Shown: positions 27,701 through 40,978, counted from the stretch's first letter. The stretch: DNA of 64,000 nucleotides from Pagrus major (GCF_040436345.1 NC_133218.1:2170021-2234020), one strand, 5' to 3'. The notes: generated by a model not told the origin, from the letters alone. A program made the numbers and translations.

Positions 27701-30700
27701 AAGTGTTGTGTTATAAAAGTTACAGGCACTTCAAACAGACGGCCCGAGTTTGCTCTTGTTTGGTGTGTTGCTTTCTAGCCATATCTCATAACTTGTACAT
27801 GTGTCTTACCTCGTTGACAACGTGCTGTAGGGAGCCCTCCACAGCCTTCTGCTGACCGCCCACTACCTGGTTAACAGCAACAAACCTCAACATCATACAT
27901 CTTTACAGATTCTTCTGGCCATTTAATGCCAAAACATCCCCCAAAACAAGGGGAGAGAGAGTTGGGGGATGACATGTAGCAAGGGCAAGGACAAGGTCCA
28001 TGGCCAGACACTGCAGTTCAAGTCCGGTGCCATAATCCCTAGGCCACCAGAGGAAATGGGGATCATCTATCTTGTGTCCATTTTAGGGTTAAAACCCCAG
28101 GCACTATTGAGTTTGTGCTAGTTTATAATTATCATTATCTGACAGTTGTGCCGTGGCTCAAATTGCCGTGAGATGGAACAAGCTAGAAAATGGAACTGGG
28201 AATTATGTGCAAATGCTTCCCAAGAAAATATGACCACAATCAGCTAGATAGTGGAGCTATAATAAATGCCCAAAAGGGCATATTTGAAAAGGCCACGCCC
28301 CCTCTCATATCTCATACCCAAATCAATTTGCTCTAAAAAGAAGCCATAAAGGCCCACCATGATGGATTTTTCCCCATTTGTATAATGTTGAAAAACCAGT
28401 CATGTGACTCTACTTTTTGATTTTGCTCATAAACATTGCAAGATATCCTCATCCCATATCCTAACTTTACAAATACTGAACTGGTGCTTGTTTTCAGTTT
28501 GAGTAAATGCTACACATGTTTGACCAAGCAGTAACATTCAGCACTCTAGCCTTAACCCTGATACCTGATAACTTTAGGAAGTGTAATGTGTTGTTGATGA
28601 AATTCCTAAAAGGCAGTTAGAAAAGAACATTGGACAGGCCAATCAGTCACACGAAAGCAGGTTTGAACTTTACACATAGTAGCTCCAGCCACCAACAACA
28701 CAAACATTTTCAGGATCGAAACGTAACACTCACAAAAATTCAAGTAATGTGACTACTGCTAATAGCATACACACTATTCTTTCACAACAAACCCATGAGA
28801 CTGAGTCACCAGTTTTGTGCAAGTTCAGTTCACCTTTATAGTTCAAAATTTGGAACTTGGAACGAAGTTCACATTTCCAAAAAATTAATTTAGTACCCTT
28901 TTGTAATGAGCTGCTCCAAGCTTTTTGACACCAATGGGATTTTTTTTCTTCAAGTAACATCTTGTCACCCAACCTCATTGTCTGGGGATGTTGTATATGA
29001 CATACTAAATATCTCTGAAAAGCTGCCATTATTTATTTGTTGTCCAGAAGGATAGTATTGTGCCAATGAGGCCTCTAGTGTGATTGTATCCCTTTGAGCA
29101 GCTTTGTAATCCAGCCTTGAACTGCTGTGTCTTTTTGGAGACTTGGTAAAATAAATCCCTATTTGATAAATCCAACACTGTATGTCTTCTGTGATTATTT
29201 ATCAATTTTCCAAGTTTAAAACATCTATTGTTGTTTTAGCAATTTCCATGATGCCTTAGGTTGAGTCTGTCAACCAATCAGAGGCTGTGTTTCTGACAGA
29301 GAGCGTCCATTAAAGCTATACAATATCGCCCACTTCTGGATTTGTGATGAACTGTAATAAACTTGATTGACCTGCTTTGATTACCCAATATTAAACACTA
29401 TGACCCTTTTCCATTTTAAAGCCTGAGAGAGGGGACATGGATTAGACATAGGGATGGAAGAGAACAGGTCAACTCAGGGAGGAACAGATGAGGAGTGAGC
29501 AGAGAGGAGGCAAGTCAAGGACTTCCCATATCAAAGGGTCGTGGAAATGTTCACCAAACACTTCACAATAACAGACAAAAATCAAGTTGATGAGGTAAAA
29601 CATTAAATACAGTATATTGTTTTCAATTTAACATATGTTAAAAAGGATAAACAAATGATCACATTCTGTTTTATTTATGTCTTAGTCAACTTTTTTGGCA
29701 TTGGGGTTGTATTTACCGTTTTTGAAAATAACAATTGAACTGTGTCAATGTACATAACATCTAATTTATAAAAGTTTAAACAATAAATCAGAAAGAAAGC
29801 TTACCTGAGCTGTGCCTTGTTCCTGACATTTCTGTAAGACAGCAGAGGTTAACATTATACAACTGTAGTAACAATAACATATATTGAATGAATATCAACA
29901 CTTTCACATACAAGAGAAGGAAATTAAATATTTAACAAGATCTGTGGCACTCAGTTTTTTATGCAAGACCAAATAACTTGTAGATGTGACAGAACTACAT
30001 TAATACTACACAGAACCAAAATTTGTGTAGCTTCAAACTGAATCTCTTCAATTTCTCTCGTCCTGATATCACTTTCAAACATCTACAGGATTCATGTTTA
30101 GTGACTGCTGGTGACCAACATTTCCTGTAATGCTGCTTCATAAAAAAAGCTTTTAAATGACTAAATAAAAGGGTTAATATTGTGAAGAAGTTCTAGGAAT
30201 TGAAATGTGTTTGTAAATGCATTAGCGGAGCCACTTTGTTAGCGGTGATTGTTCGATAGTAATGCAGGGATTGAGACAAGCACGTCATTGGTTTAAATCA
30301 CACCTTCAAGCAGGTAGCCCAGTTGTGATGGAAATGCTGAGCCAAGTCAAACTGAGTAGAGTACATTTATCAGTGAGTCCAGCTTCTTATGCCATAAAAT
30401 AGCAACGCCTCCTGGAATTCTACCTCTATTCCCATCCCAAGGTCAGTTGTAGACTCCCCAGCCCCAAGAAAATTATCATTAGAAGAGTTCCGTTTCTCCC
30501 AAGTTTTGCTTTGCTAAAAATGTCTCTTGCATACATATTATTTCACAGTTCTCCAAAAGGCTGTCAACAACCATGTGGCAAGCTTTATCCCCTGCACTCT
30601 GGCCCATATGCAGGCCTCGACAGTTGTTTAACGCCACCTGAATGGACATTTGGTGACATTAATGAGTGTCCATAGCACCAACAGGCACACTCATTATCAT

Positions 30701-32846
30701 GATAGGGCCAGACAAATACACCTTCTGGCCAGAGGTCCGGATTGTACATTTCACCGAAGGAGCTGAATGTACTGCATGCAGTGTACATTTTTTGACAGAT
30801 AACCTGACAGTTTTTCTTTAAGATGCCCAGGTAAAGTTTCAGCATCTAGGTCTGTTGAAAACTTAAAACTTATAATCATTACATCCTCACTTTTATCTGA
30901 AGAACAAGCTGAAGGTATAATGGTAATGGTGGACTGGATCTATTCAGACCTACCTGCACAACTTTGCTGTGTACAACGGTGCCAATGGTGCCAGCACAAA
31001 GCCTTGGACCAAGCCCTTTGAAGAGACCCACTTTTCCATCAATCTTGATGATGTGTTTTGCTGAAACATTCACACAAAACAAAGCAGGACACATTATAAA
31101 TGGAATTTTAAAACAAAGCTATATGATGTAGATGTAAAATAGATGGAAACCCCAATCCTGTAATTTGAAAAAAATCAGATCCCACAATCAGATCATCACA
31201 TTTAAGTCAAGCTACAGTCATAGTTACATTAAGCCATTTAATTGGACTACTGCCATTTTCCCAGTATACAAGTACCGGGGTGAATCGATTTATTGATGGA
31301 AGTCTGTCTGACTCTATCATGGTAGGTGGTCTGTGTATCTGTTATTTTATTCTCAGCTATATCAATGAAACAACTATTACCTATGACCAAAATACATTCA
31401 TCAGCATTTGAGAAAGAAGTACAGGTTTGAGATTAATAGCAGTGGACTTTGAGACGATCACGCCTCAGGAAGGAGAGATCCAGGATTGGAACCATACTAA
31501 CCTCTCATTTTCCTGTGATGGAATGAGTGGAACGCATACTATGAAAAAAAACATTCATGGAGTTTGGTTCAATAAACTTCATGAATTAAACTTCTTCTGA
31601 CTGATTCTGATTGATAACAGCTAGTCTTTTCTCGGCCCATCTTAATAGGTTTTGTTTGATACACCCATTAGACTCAGCCACAAACACTACAATGGGAAAG
31701 TATAAGGCGCTCAGCATAGCACAATATTGATTTGAACAAGTCAGGAAAGTCACTCGCAGCCATTTAAATGCACTTACAGGTCCCAAGATCAACTGTGCAA
31801 ACAATTATTTGTAGCTATAAAGTGCATGACACAGTTGTGTCACTGCCACAATCAGGGACACAAACTATCACCTGCTGCTGAGAGAAAACTGGTCAGGATG
31901 GTCAACCTAAAACCAGACTTGAACCCCATCGAGAACATGTGGACTATGCTGAAGAAACACGTTTGTGCCACAAAACTCACAAATTTTTTTAAACTTCACT
32001 GATTCTGTCAACAGGAGTGGTTAAAAATTCTGCCACAGCACTACCAGAAGCTTGTGGATGGCTATCCAAAGCAACTAATTGAGGTGAAAATGGCCAAAGG
32101 ACATTTAACCAAATATCAGAATTACTGTATGTATATTTTTGATCAGCAGATTTGGTCACATTTTCAGAAGACCTGTAATAAATTCATTATTGAACCAAAC
32201 TTCATGAATGTTTTTGTGACAAAGTAGTATGTGTTCCACTTATTCCATCACAGAAAATGAAAGTTGTAGAAAATATTGGAACTGAAGTCTGCCATGGTAT
32301 ACATGTTCTTTACAAGTGTATGTAAACTTTTGACCATGACTGTATGTATATAAATAACTATGTATGCCATATGTTGGAGTATGGCATAAGGAGTTACAAG
32401 CTTTCATTTCATTTTGCAACCTTGTGTTGTATAATGACAGATAAATCAAACTGAACCTTGAACTATCAGATAGCACCGAAGGTTATTGATGATCTCCTGA
32501 GAGATTTGAAAAAGTAGAGGTGGAGGCTTCAGCTCTGACAAAGATCACATTTTCCTTCATTTTCACAGCCTTAGAAAAAAGCAAAACACTTCTTTCCTGG
32601 GCTGTACTAGTGCTTTTGCACAATTAGCCCAGTAAAATACTATGTGCTAAGAACTTACATTACTGGCCACCATAGTCTGGTTCATGCAGTTTTGCTCATT
32701 TTTAAACGCGTTTTCCAACATATCACAAGCCCACTGTATTCAGGGTATTTTAGAACACTATTAAAATGAACTCCTAGAGCCTTGAAACTAGAGCCCGACC
32801 AATATATTGCTTATCAGCCGATGTTGGCCTATCTCATATATATATT

Positions 32847-32943
<97 letters not shown>

Positions 32944-35900
32944 CATATTCATATGTTGTCTAATATGAGCTGATATTTTTTGATGCAATTTATAATTTCC
33001 CAGTGAAATTTACTGTTTCAGTACCCTGTCATTTTAGACATTAACGTTTATTGTTAAACTGTAAAATATCCAGCTTCCATTACATGTCTTTGTCACAAAT
33101 GTTTGACAACCATTTGACAGATTGCGCAAATAATGTGTGTATATCTGCCAATATATCAATATCGAAAGTTTTTGCTCCCCGGTATCAGTATCCGCATCGA
33201 CCGGGCTCCACTTGAAACACTGCTGAACATAGCAAATGCATCATAATGAAACACACATCAGCAATGTTTTTTTTGTTTTTTTTTAGAACAACACAACAGC
33301 ACATAAACGTACCATTCCTCTAAATCCAAACTCAGATGTGCACTCTAATTGTATGATCAGGGCCGGAAGATTCATATACTAGTTATCAACCAAAGAGCAG
33401 TTAGTGTAAATAACTTGTTTTCAGAAGAAAATATCACGCAGCAAAGATGACGATGAGGAGCCAGGGCTCCAGACTGCGACCAAATGGTCGCAGTTTGCGA
33501 CCAAAATTTGAGACAGCGCAACTAAATTTTACATTTAGTTGTTCCGAGCGCGGAAGCAGAAGGTGTCACTTTCAGCGAACAATGGTGAAACGAACTCTTG
33601 ACGCTTATTTTCTCCCCGATAAGCCTAGTAGTGTGCCAGAGTCAAATCCTAACTTAGTGGATGAGTCCGAGTCTGAAGACACAAGTGTGGCGAAAAAGGG
33701 CAGAAAATACCGTCTTCGTGAAGGATGGCTGCGCGAATTTGACTGGTTAAGGTATTTCAGAGACGAATTCCATGAACTGCAAATTTTGCAGTTGAAACCT
33801 GCAACATGCGGGGAACACGAAATTTGCAGGGAATGCTGGCACTACACAGTTAAAACATAACACATTGGTCAAACACAGTGCTAGTCTAAGGCATAAAATA
33901 TGCCGTGACCTGTACTCCAATGAAAATGCAACTCCCCTGTCAGTTGCATTTAGAAGGCAAGAGGCTGTTAATCAGTGCACTGAGGTGGCCGAATTAATAT
34001 TTTTACGTTTAACACAGCCTTTTTCATTGCCAAGGAAGAACTACCCTTTTTTACCATTGTTTAGGCCTACTTGTTCTGTAGTGGCATTAAAGTTATTGAC
34101 CAGTGCCCCAAATGTTTACATACATTTAAAGTATTTGCTAAGTTGTGGTCTGTGAAAGGATAGGAAGGTTACTGAGCACATACTTTGTTTAAATTTCTGA
34201 ACGTAGCTTTGCATTTATGATTTCTGAATGTATGTTTGTTAATATTGAACTGTAATGACAGTAATGGTACTGTCTGTATACCTTATTTCTCTTATGTTGC
34301 TTCTTCAAAAGTTCACAATAAAATGTGACAGAATTTAAAACAAGGCATTGTAATTTCTGCATTTGTTATCAAAGTATTTATCAGTAATACAGTACAAATA
34401 AGAGGAAATGTGAATATTTGTTTTGCATGTTGAAATTTTGTGATTGTGCTCCTAAAATTTTCAGTTAGGGGCCACTGTGCTCCTAGTAAAAAAGGTAAGT
34501 CTGGAGCCCTGGGAGCTCTGATGAAAAGACTATTACTGTTCCTTCAGAACCACTGTTGTTTGAGCCAGAGTATAGGAGGAAATAGTGCTGAAAAGAGCAG
34601 GAGTCAGACATCCCACTATCAGGACTCTCAGTTAAGCTATCAAAGTTGTGCATTACTCTTGATGTTCACACTAGAGGTGTGAATCTTCACTGGCCTCACG
34701 ATTCGATTACGATTCAGCTGTCAACGATTCAAATGTAAAACTATTCTCGATGCATTGTGAATGTGTATGGCTTCCTCAACAATCTATATTACTGAACATG
34801 CCTACTTTTACATCATTTAAATTCCCCTTTTATTCAGAAAGTCCTTCCAACAGTCAGACTACAACAGTCTACAAAATAAAAGCTGTATCTTTTCAAAACA
34901 TAAACATTACAAAAACTAAACATGTATCCATCTGCAGTGCCTTAGACGTTTGTTGTAATCTACAACAATATTGTTTTCACAAAGCAGCTTTAAGATAAGG
35001 CATTTATTGACTCTGCTGCACGCACCTCTCAGAGTTGGATGGCAAAGTTGACAGTGTTTCCTCAGATCTTGGCTGATTAGCTGGGCTTGCTGTAACAGTT
35101 ATTATTTATGACTGCAGACATTAGCTTCAGGTGAAAATGGCTAACGTGATTATTAACCGTTGTGAGGCAGAAGGCACGCTCAGCGTGGGTCTCATTCGGT
35201 TCGTGCTTCCCAGCAAGTTCTAAAAATCTGACATGTGCCCTGAGATGTCTGTTTTAAAAGATACACCGCAAGTTTTTTTTTTTTTTTTTTTAAATCATGC
35301 GCAGATGATCTCTGCCTCCCTCTAACATACCTCCTACATAAGAAACGTTAGCCTAACCATCCGCCCACAATTCAAAGCATGGGAGCAACTTAACTTTAAT
35401 GTCCAGCTGAGGCCGGACAATCAACAATCAACATAAACTGCAGACTCTGATTATGCTCTGTCTCTGCATCGATGCAGAATCTCCCACGTTCGCATCGCGA
35501 TGCATCTTATAATCAAGAAATTTCCACACCTCTAGTTGACGCTATAAGATTTTGGCACAGATTTTTTTAGAGATCGCCATCAAAACGCCCCAAATCAAAG
35601 GCAGGTCAATGCTGGCTCTGACGAGCAACAAACGGCATGTGTGAACTGTTCAAAGAAGTGCTTGCAGAGTTAACATACATCTCCCTAAGATTCTTTTCTT
35701 TTTCTTCCTTGTTTTTTGCTGCAAATCAGCGCTCAAACAACTTAGACTGCTTGGACAGCATCATTCCTGTGTCATGTCTGACATGTGTGATCTTGGAATG
35801 CGTCACCCCCTGTCGCTTATCAGTCATGTAGTGTGGAAACCACAACAACTGTAAGACTTCAGATTACAAGACAGAAACAGCACAGCAATCTGATGACCTT

Positions 35901-38348
35901 AAAAGTCATGTAGTGTGGCCAAGGCATTAGTTACGATGGACTGGTCAGAAAAGGTGTGCGTAACAGAGCAGAGACTGTTCAATCATCTTTGAAAATGATG
36001 TATGAGCACTAAGGGTGTTCCATTCAGGATTTGCTGGAAGCAGAATTGGCTGATCACTGATCACCTATCAAAAGGACGTTTATTTACTTTGTCATCCATA
36101 GTTGTTGAGTAATAGAGGCACAGAAGAATCACCATTAAAATGTTGAGGAAATAAATAATTGTATTTATTTTATAGTGATTTTAAGAAATAGGTTTAAACT
36201 AAAATAAATTGCTATCTGTAAACTGTAACAAAAAAAACAAACAAACAAACAAAAAAACAGAATTAAGGGAAAGTAAATTGGACACAGAATTTAGAAACAC
36301 AGAATTTGGGGGAAATGTCTCAGTCTTTGTACTGAGGTCTTTGTGCCCTGAAGCCTCCACTCCACCACCTGGTCCCTGCTTGTACCTTTTTACTTTAATC
36401 GCTGACAGAAGATGTACACTGATGTAAAGTGTCTGTAACTCCAAACTCAAAGTACTTTCACCTCTAAACTGTACTCAGCTAAAGTACTTCAGCACATTTA
36501 CAAATTGTAAACGTGTTGTGTTGTCACATTAAACTGCAGTTCACTGTTTAACACTTCATGTTCCTCTGAACAGAAATGCTCAAGTCCTGCTGTGGTCCAG
36601 CTCGCTGTAAGCTGTTAGCGCGTTCAGTATTTTTGTGGTTATGACTCGTGTGGGATAATTTTCCCAAAACCACAATAACTTGCAGCCTCTGGTATGATAG
36701 TTTAACATTTCCTATCTGACAACCCTGGATGTGCACCTTATTCCGTAAATGAGCTCGCAAATTTACAACTTGTTCTCATAACATTTCCACAGTACCACTA
36801 CCACTCAAGCATATTGTAATGTTACATTATAGTAAAAGCCACAGTAACAGAGACATTTAAAGCACATCTCTTTCTGCCCTCTTCAGACCACTGTAACAAA
36901 TATCACAGATTTAATTCTGAAAAGGACTTCATCTGGACAATAAGACTCACCATAAGCAAACAGTCCAGGAAGCTGGTAGACTTGTCTGCCAAACAGGTTC
37001 CTGCCCAGGGTTGGAGGGAGCGGCTCATGTCCTACCTAACAATACACACAACAATAATTAGGCAAAGTTATGACTAATATTCATTCTAACTGCTATCCAA
37101 AAGCACTTTCATTGTGCCACCACAGCAGAAACGGAGGCTTTCCCACACTTCCTGATTTCTTCTTGACCCGTTTTATCAACTTGTTGCCATATCCGTCTTA
37201 ATGTTTTGTTCGCTTTGTCAGTTAAATTTATTTTAGTCTTTACACGATACAAACTTTTGTATGTGTGCTAATTAACCGACCTTTAAGATGTTGGCTAAAT
37301 AATTAACTATAACGTTGACGTTAGCTAGTTAGCAACCGCTAGTATTAGCTTACAAGCTATGTTAGTGGGCAAAAGGGCACCAGTCAGTAAATAACAGGCT
37401 CACGAATACTGTGCTCGCGACGCAGTAATGTAAATAATTTGTCATTTGAAAGATACATTACGATAGTAAGCTAACAGTACCATCTGCTGTAAAACAAACT
37501 ATAAAATAAAACAGCATGTTAGCGCCAAGAAAGGAAAACTGGTCCCTGACCTTTTACTGCTACACGGGTCAACAAGGCCACTGTGCTTTAATCTGACAGG
37601 AGTGGAAACTAGAAATCACCCTGTCATCTCAAGAAATAATGCTACAACATAGAGCGCAGCAACAGAGCTGCTCGGCTGACAGCTAAGCTACCTAGCTGTT
37701 CTGTAAAGCAGTTAAATGTAACGCAACCTACCTTATATGCCTTATCTTGTTAACGTTAGAAAACATAACTCGTGCATTTGTGAATACGTCTCAGGACGAA
37801 TGTACATTCTGCCTACATCACATTTAACAAACAAACGACAAATTAATACAGTATGTATGTATGTATGTATGTATGTAGTACAATTGGTTCACACACTCGC
37901 TTCCGCCCACTACAGAGTATTTTGGAAACAGAAGGTCATGGGGACAACAGTCGGACCAGTTCTTTAGCTGATATTGTCGCCGGAGCGATTACTGCCATGT
38001 GTATTATATGCATGCTGAATTAAAGAGCCCATGACAGTGATTCGTGAAAGTGCTTAAGTCTTCTCTACACTGTACATTCATTTACTGATAAGCGAGGTAA
38101 CATTAAACTGCGCTATTTTCAATGGACTTTGACAGTTTCGTCTTCAGGCTACTACCTACTTGAGTTCCACTGTCACGCTATACGGCTAACAAACCATGAG
38201 TAAAGCTGCTCCTGCACCAGCAGCATCTTCCCAGCCTCTATACAAACACTTCCCCTCTTACCTGGATCAGGACTTTAATGTACATCAGGGGGTGGGAGAG
38301 GACGGTCAGCCCTGATCCCAGCAACACTTGACCACACGTGTCCGCCAT
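20354..38348 (-). CDS. mtch2: Mitochondrial carrier homolog 2 (outer-membrane insertase)
   Basis: Thirteen exons on the minus strand join in frame to 301 aa (human MTCH2 is 303): 38262-38348, 36951-37035, 30954-31060, 29805-29831, 27810-27866, 26630-26687, 26409-26460, 26257-26316, 25136-25229, 22327-22374, 22167-22234, 22006-22081, 20354-20440. All junctions are GT-AG. It starts [20 protein letters not shown] and includes [73 protein letters not shown] and PTWVDCW, all hallmarks of MTCH2. The family is a divergent mitochondrial carrier fold in the outer membrane that inserts alpha-helical and tail-anchored proteins and acts as a tBID receptor in apoptosis. Exon 4 is only 27 bases. The introns are rich in transposons, but the coding frame is intact, so the gene looks functional. 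Confidence 0.95.
21176..21660 (+). pseudogene. Ty3/gypsy gag fragment in mtch2 intron 12
   Basis: The frame around 21440-21630 reads [20 protein letters not shown], then [19 protein letters not shown] and [14 protein letters not shown] charged coiled-coil stretch followed by F-D-V-x-K-N-x-x-L-V-P-P-F is typical of fish gypsy-type Gag. No protease or reverse transcriptase follows. Its 5' part (21213-21235) shares the phrase GAGCCCAGCATACTCCAGAAG with the leader of the LTR element at 23.7 kb, so the two are probably related. Confidence 0.6.
23015..23399 (+). mobile_element. Gypsy-type LTR with proline-tRNA-like primer site
   Basis: A 385-bp segment bounded by TGTTAC and GTAACA, with a TATA-like word near 23155 (AATATAAAG) and AATAAA near 23287. 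Immediately after it, 23404-23421 reads TGGGGACTCATCCGGGAT, which resembles the complement of the tRNA-Pro 3' end with two mismatches. These are the features of a 5' LTR plus primer binding site. No matching 3' LTR was found. Confidence 0.7.
23950..24480 (+). pseudogene. Ty3/gypsy integrase remnant
   Basis: Reading across frames, 23955-24110 encodes the integrase zinc-binding region ([19 protein letters not shown], then [16 protein letters not shown]) with a stop in between. From 24187 the catalytic-core part reads [14 protein letters not shown], then [20 protein letters not shown], where the second catalytic aspartate lies in T-D-Q-G. Stops and frame changes make it non-functional. With the LTR at 23015 it forms one internally deleted element in mtch2 intron 9. 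Confidence 0.75.
24652..24726. repeat. CA dinucleotide microsatellite
   Basis: About 35 CA units following a short CG/GC alternation, directly downstream of the gypsy remnant. Confidence 0.95.
24965..25033 (+). mobile_element. Tc1/mariner terminal fragment
   Basis: GGCTGCAATATAACAAAACG, then AAAAAGTGAAGGGGTCTGAA and GAATGCACTGT form the recognisable terminal sequence of an abundant fish Tc1-type element. Only one end is seen. Confidence 0.6.
27867..29804. other. mtch2 intron 4, no gene
   Basis: No coding feature. The part at 27950-28060 (GACATGTAGCAAGGGCAAGG to CCTAGGCCACCAGAGG) looks like a degenerate dispersed repeat with tRNA-like phrases; the family was not identified. Confidence 0.4.
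31510..32343 (+). mobile_element. Internally deleted Tc1-like transposon
   Basis: The right half contains the transposase C-terminus: [19 protein letters not shown], then [20 protein letters not shown], with stops. The left half (31640-31900) matches the 5' part (helix-turn-helix region phrases such as GGTCCCAAGATCAACTGTGC). About 900 bases with most of the DDE catalytic core are missing between them near 31905. Inverted ends: 31513-31600 is the reverse complement of about 32160-32260 (AACATTCATGGAGTTTGGTTC versus its partner). The right edge ends TTTTGACCATGACTG plus TA. Non-autonomous. Confidence 0.8.
32789..33210. mobile_element. hAT-type MITE with perfect 8-bp target duplication
   Basis: Left end TAGAGCCCGACC, right end (reverse complement) TGGAGCCCGGTCG. 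The octamer CTTGAAAC is present exactly at both flanks (32781-32788 and 33211-33218), as hAT transposition produces. A long TA microsatellite (about 32850-32940) lies inside. Located in mtch2 intron 2. Confidence 0.85.
33462..34511 (+). mobile_element. Non-autonomous hAT-like element with zinc-finger protein remnant
   Basis: Inverted ends of 14 bases, CAGGGCTCCAGACT, bound a 1050-bp element. The left subterminal region has the palindrome GCGACCAAATGGTCGC. An open frame (33585-33860) encodes [15 protein letters not shown], an acidic Ser-rich stretch, then [18 protein letters not shown]; a later frame has [17 protein letters not shown]. This resembles the N-terminal region of ZNF862/KIAA1586-type proteins derived from hAT transposases. 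The zinc-ligand segment between is frameshifted. No transposase catalytic domain is present. Confidence 0.65.
34672..35534. mobile_element. hAT-like MITE, TAGAGGTGTG ends
   Basis: Left TAGAGGTGTG and right CACACCTCTA form the inverted ends. Flanking octamers GTTCACAC (34664-34671) and GTTGACGC (35535-35542) match at 6 of 8 positions, consistent with an aged 8-bp target duplication. The interior holds ACGATTCGATTACGATTC and CATCGCGATGCAT-rich parts and no coding frame. Confidence 0.75.
37852..37876. repeat. GTAT tetranucleotide microsatellite
   Basis: Six GTAT units in mtch2 intron 1. Confidence 0.9.
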
Positions 38349-40154
38349 TTTTGGAGAGACAGGGGAGACAGGAAGTTGTTCTCATCGCTCTTGCGTCATG
38401 TAGCTCCCATATTTATTGTCATTATAACTGTACTGCCATCTAGGGTTTACAGTCGGCACGGGCTCTTTAGTTGACCTTGCTGAAAAAAACCCCATAAAAG
38501 TAAGTAATAGAAGAAAAACTCTAACAACGGCAGCTAAAAAAAATGACAAATTGATAATAAAAATAATAAGTTAGATTAATTTTCTAGAAAAAGAAAAGAA
38601 ACACGTATAAGACAACAACAATGCAAAACATCATAGTTCATGTAATTTGTCTAAAATTTGGGAAAACTACTGAAAGTTACCAAAAATATTTATTCGGTTT
38701 GATTTGTGAATGTTTAACTTTTCATGAAGGTGCAAAAGTTTAATTGAATCTAATAAAAGGTCCCCAGTGTTAGGTTACGAAATCAGACAAAAAAACAGAC
38801 ATCTGATTATGTAATTTCTATAATTTCTATTTCTAAGTAGAGATATCTCTCTCTCCAGAAGTCAGCAGAGCAGTTCCCAAATGTTCCTCCCACTCCACAT
38901 TGCCCTGTTTATGGCAGGTGATGTGTACCACGACAGCCAGTCCAAATTGCCTGCATAAGCGGGCAATGTGGACTTAAAGTAAATAATCAGCACAGATCAC
39001 ATCTGTGTATCACCTTGTAAATGTTTCTTCAACTTCAACTTCTTCAAATATTTGATTGAAAAAAGTCTGAAGGAAAATTGCATTAGACAGACCTTTTTTA
39101 CTGTCAGTACTTAGTGTCTGCATGTATTATTATTTTTCTAAACAGAATGTATTTTATCTCTAATGGCGAGGCTTGGGACCATAGGAGAGGTGAAAGGAGA
39201 GGTCTGTGAGTGAATTCATTTAAGAGGTAAGTAAGTGTTTTTACAAGAAATATCTTTCCTAGATCCCATGTTATTGGTTGGTGGTATATTTAATAGTTGA
39301 AAATTCACATTGAAATTCAATACATGACTCCAAATAAACTGAATTTCTATTGAATAAAAGACATTGTTTTCAAGCATTGGTTTGATTTGCAGCTGCCTGC
39401 TCTGTCTGGTTGATGATCCAGCTTGTTACCCGCTGGCTACATCTCATACTGCTTGCCTTTTTATTCATGTTTTATTGGACATGCTTTCTTACATGTCATC
39501 CCAGATTTTATTTGTGGAAGGAAAGACGGGTTGGGAAGCTTACCCGGTCCTTCCTGCACTGACACACCTAAGAGAGCTGCCTTTGTTTGATGTTTGATAT
39601 AAGAAAAATATGAAATGTGTTTAAAAGCATGACTTTAGTAATAGATATATGTATAAATAGATATATGTATTATACTTTGCATGTTTTGCAAAATGTGTGT
39701 TTTTTTAGGTACATTTTATCCCATCCTTCCTGTATTTAGGCCTTGTATTAGATTCCCTCATTGACACCTAGTGCAGACAAGACAAGATTCTTCTTCTTCA
39801 AGATTTTGATTTTAGAATAAAATGGTCTGGTTCCAGTTTAATATGAGTCTTATGCATTGCCTATTCCCTTATTATATTCATACTTTTTCACACTACATGC
39901 ACACCAATACATTTTCATTTTAAAAGAGTTTTTATTTTTTTAAAGCGTCGTTGAGTCGTCTTAAAGCAACTCTATAAAACTAACCCTATAACTGCAAAAC
40001 GGCCACTAGCATAGACAACAAAGTCAGCAACAACTGTAATTTGTTATCCATGTTGAATTAGCCACTGGTAGTCGAGTCGGCTAATGTAGCATGTTTTCTT
40101 TCAGAAAAGGGTCACATGATACAGGCATGACAAATCAGGGAAGGACATGTACTG
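38349..40154. other. Upstream region of mtch2, no gene seen
   Basis: Sequence immediately upstream of the mtch2 start presumably contains its promoter; no TATA box was seen near the ATG. The ORF at 39364-39597 shows no recognisable domain. Confidence 0.4.
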
Positions 40155-40975
40155 ACTTATCAGAATCAGAATCAATAATACTTTATTGATCCCCACGGGG
40201 AAATTGCTTATGTTACAGCTGCTCCCATTCAAAGTTCAGAATATGTAGAAAATAATAATAATAATTATAATAATAATAATAATAATAATAATATCTATAT
40301 ATAAACAAGAACAACAAAAACAAAACAAAAATACAAGAAATGTACACTCCACTAGAATAAATATACATATATACAGAGCAATAAATAATGCCAAAGTTGA
40401 AAACACATTTGCCATTGCACACTGTTTGTCTTAATTTGCAAATTAGAGAGAAACAAAGCGTCCAGAGACCTCCTATTGACTCAGAGTGTCTGACACTCAG
40501 AGCGAGGAGTTGAACAGTTTGATGGCCACAGGCAGGAATGATTTCCTGTGGCGCTCTGTGGTGCATCTTGGTGGGATCAGTCTAGTGCTGAATGTACTCC
40601 TGTGGCTGACCACCACGTCATGGAGTGGATGGGAGCCATTGTCAAAGATGACATGTAACTTGGACAGCATCCTCCTCTCTGACACCACCGTCAGAGAGTC
40701 ACGCTCCACTCCCACAACATCACTGGCCTTGTGGATCAATCTGTTCAGTCTGTTTGCGTCCGATGTTGAATGACCTCAATAGTCTCAGAAAATAGAGACA
40801 ACTCTGTCCCTTCCTGTAGAGGGCGTTAGTGTTCTTAACCCAGTCCAGTTTATTATCAATGTAGACCCCCAGATACTTATAATCCTCCACAATGTCCACA
40901 CTGACCCCCTGGATGGAAACAGGGGTCAACGGCACCTTGGTCCTCCTCAGGTGCCACATATTATAGGACATTAAT
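40155..40975 (-). pseudogene. L2-type LINE 3' fragment
   Basis: Two minus-strand frames cover the C-terminal part of a LINE ORF2: DYKYLGVYIDNKLDWVKNT with LRLLRSFNI, then SDVVGVERDSLTVVSERRM and HRKSFLPVAIKLFNSSL. The end with a GAATCA repeat lies at about 40160. It is 5'-truncated at a TA microsatellite. Similar in organisation to, but clearly diverged from, the LINE at 4896-7490. Confidence 0.8.
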
Positions 40976-40978
40976 ATA

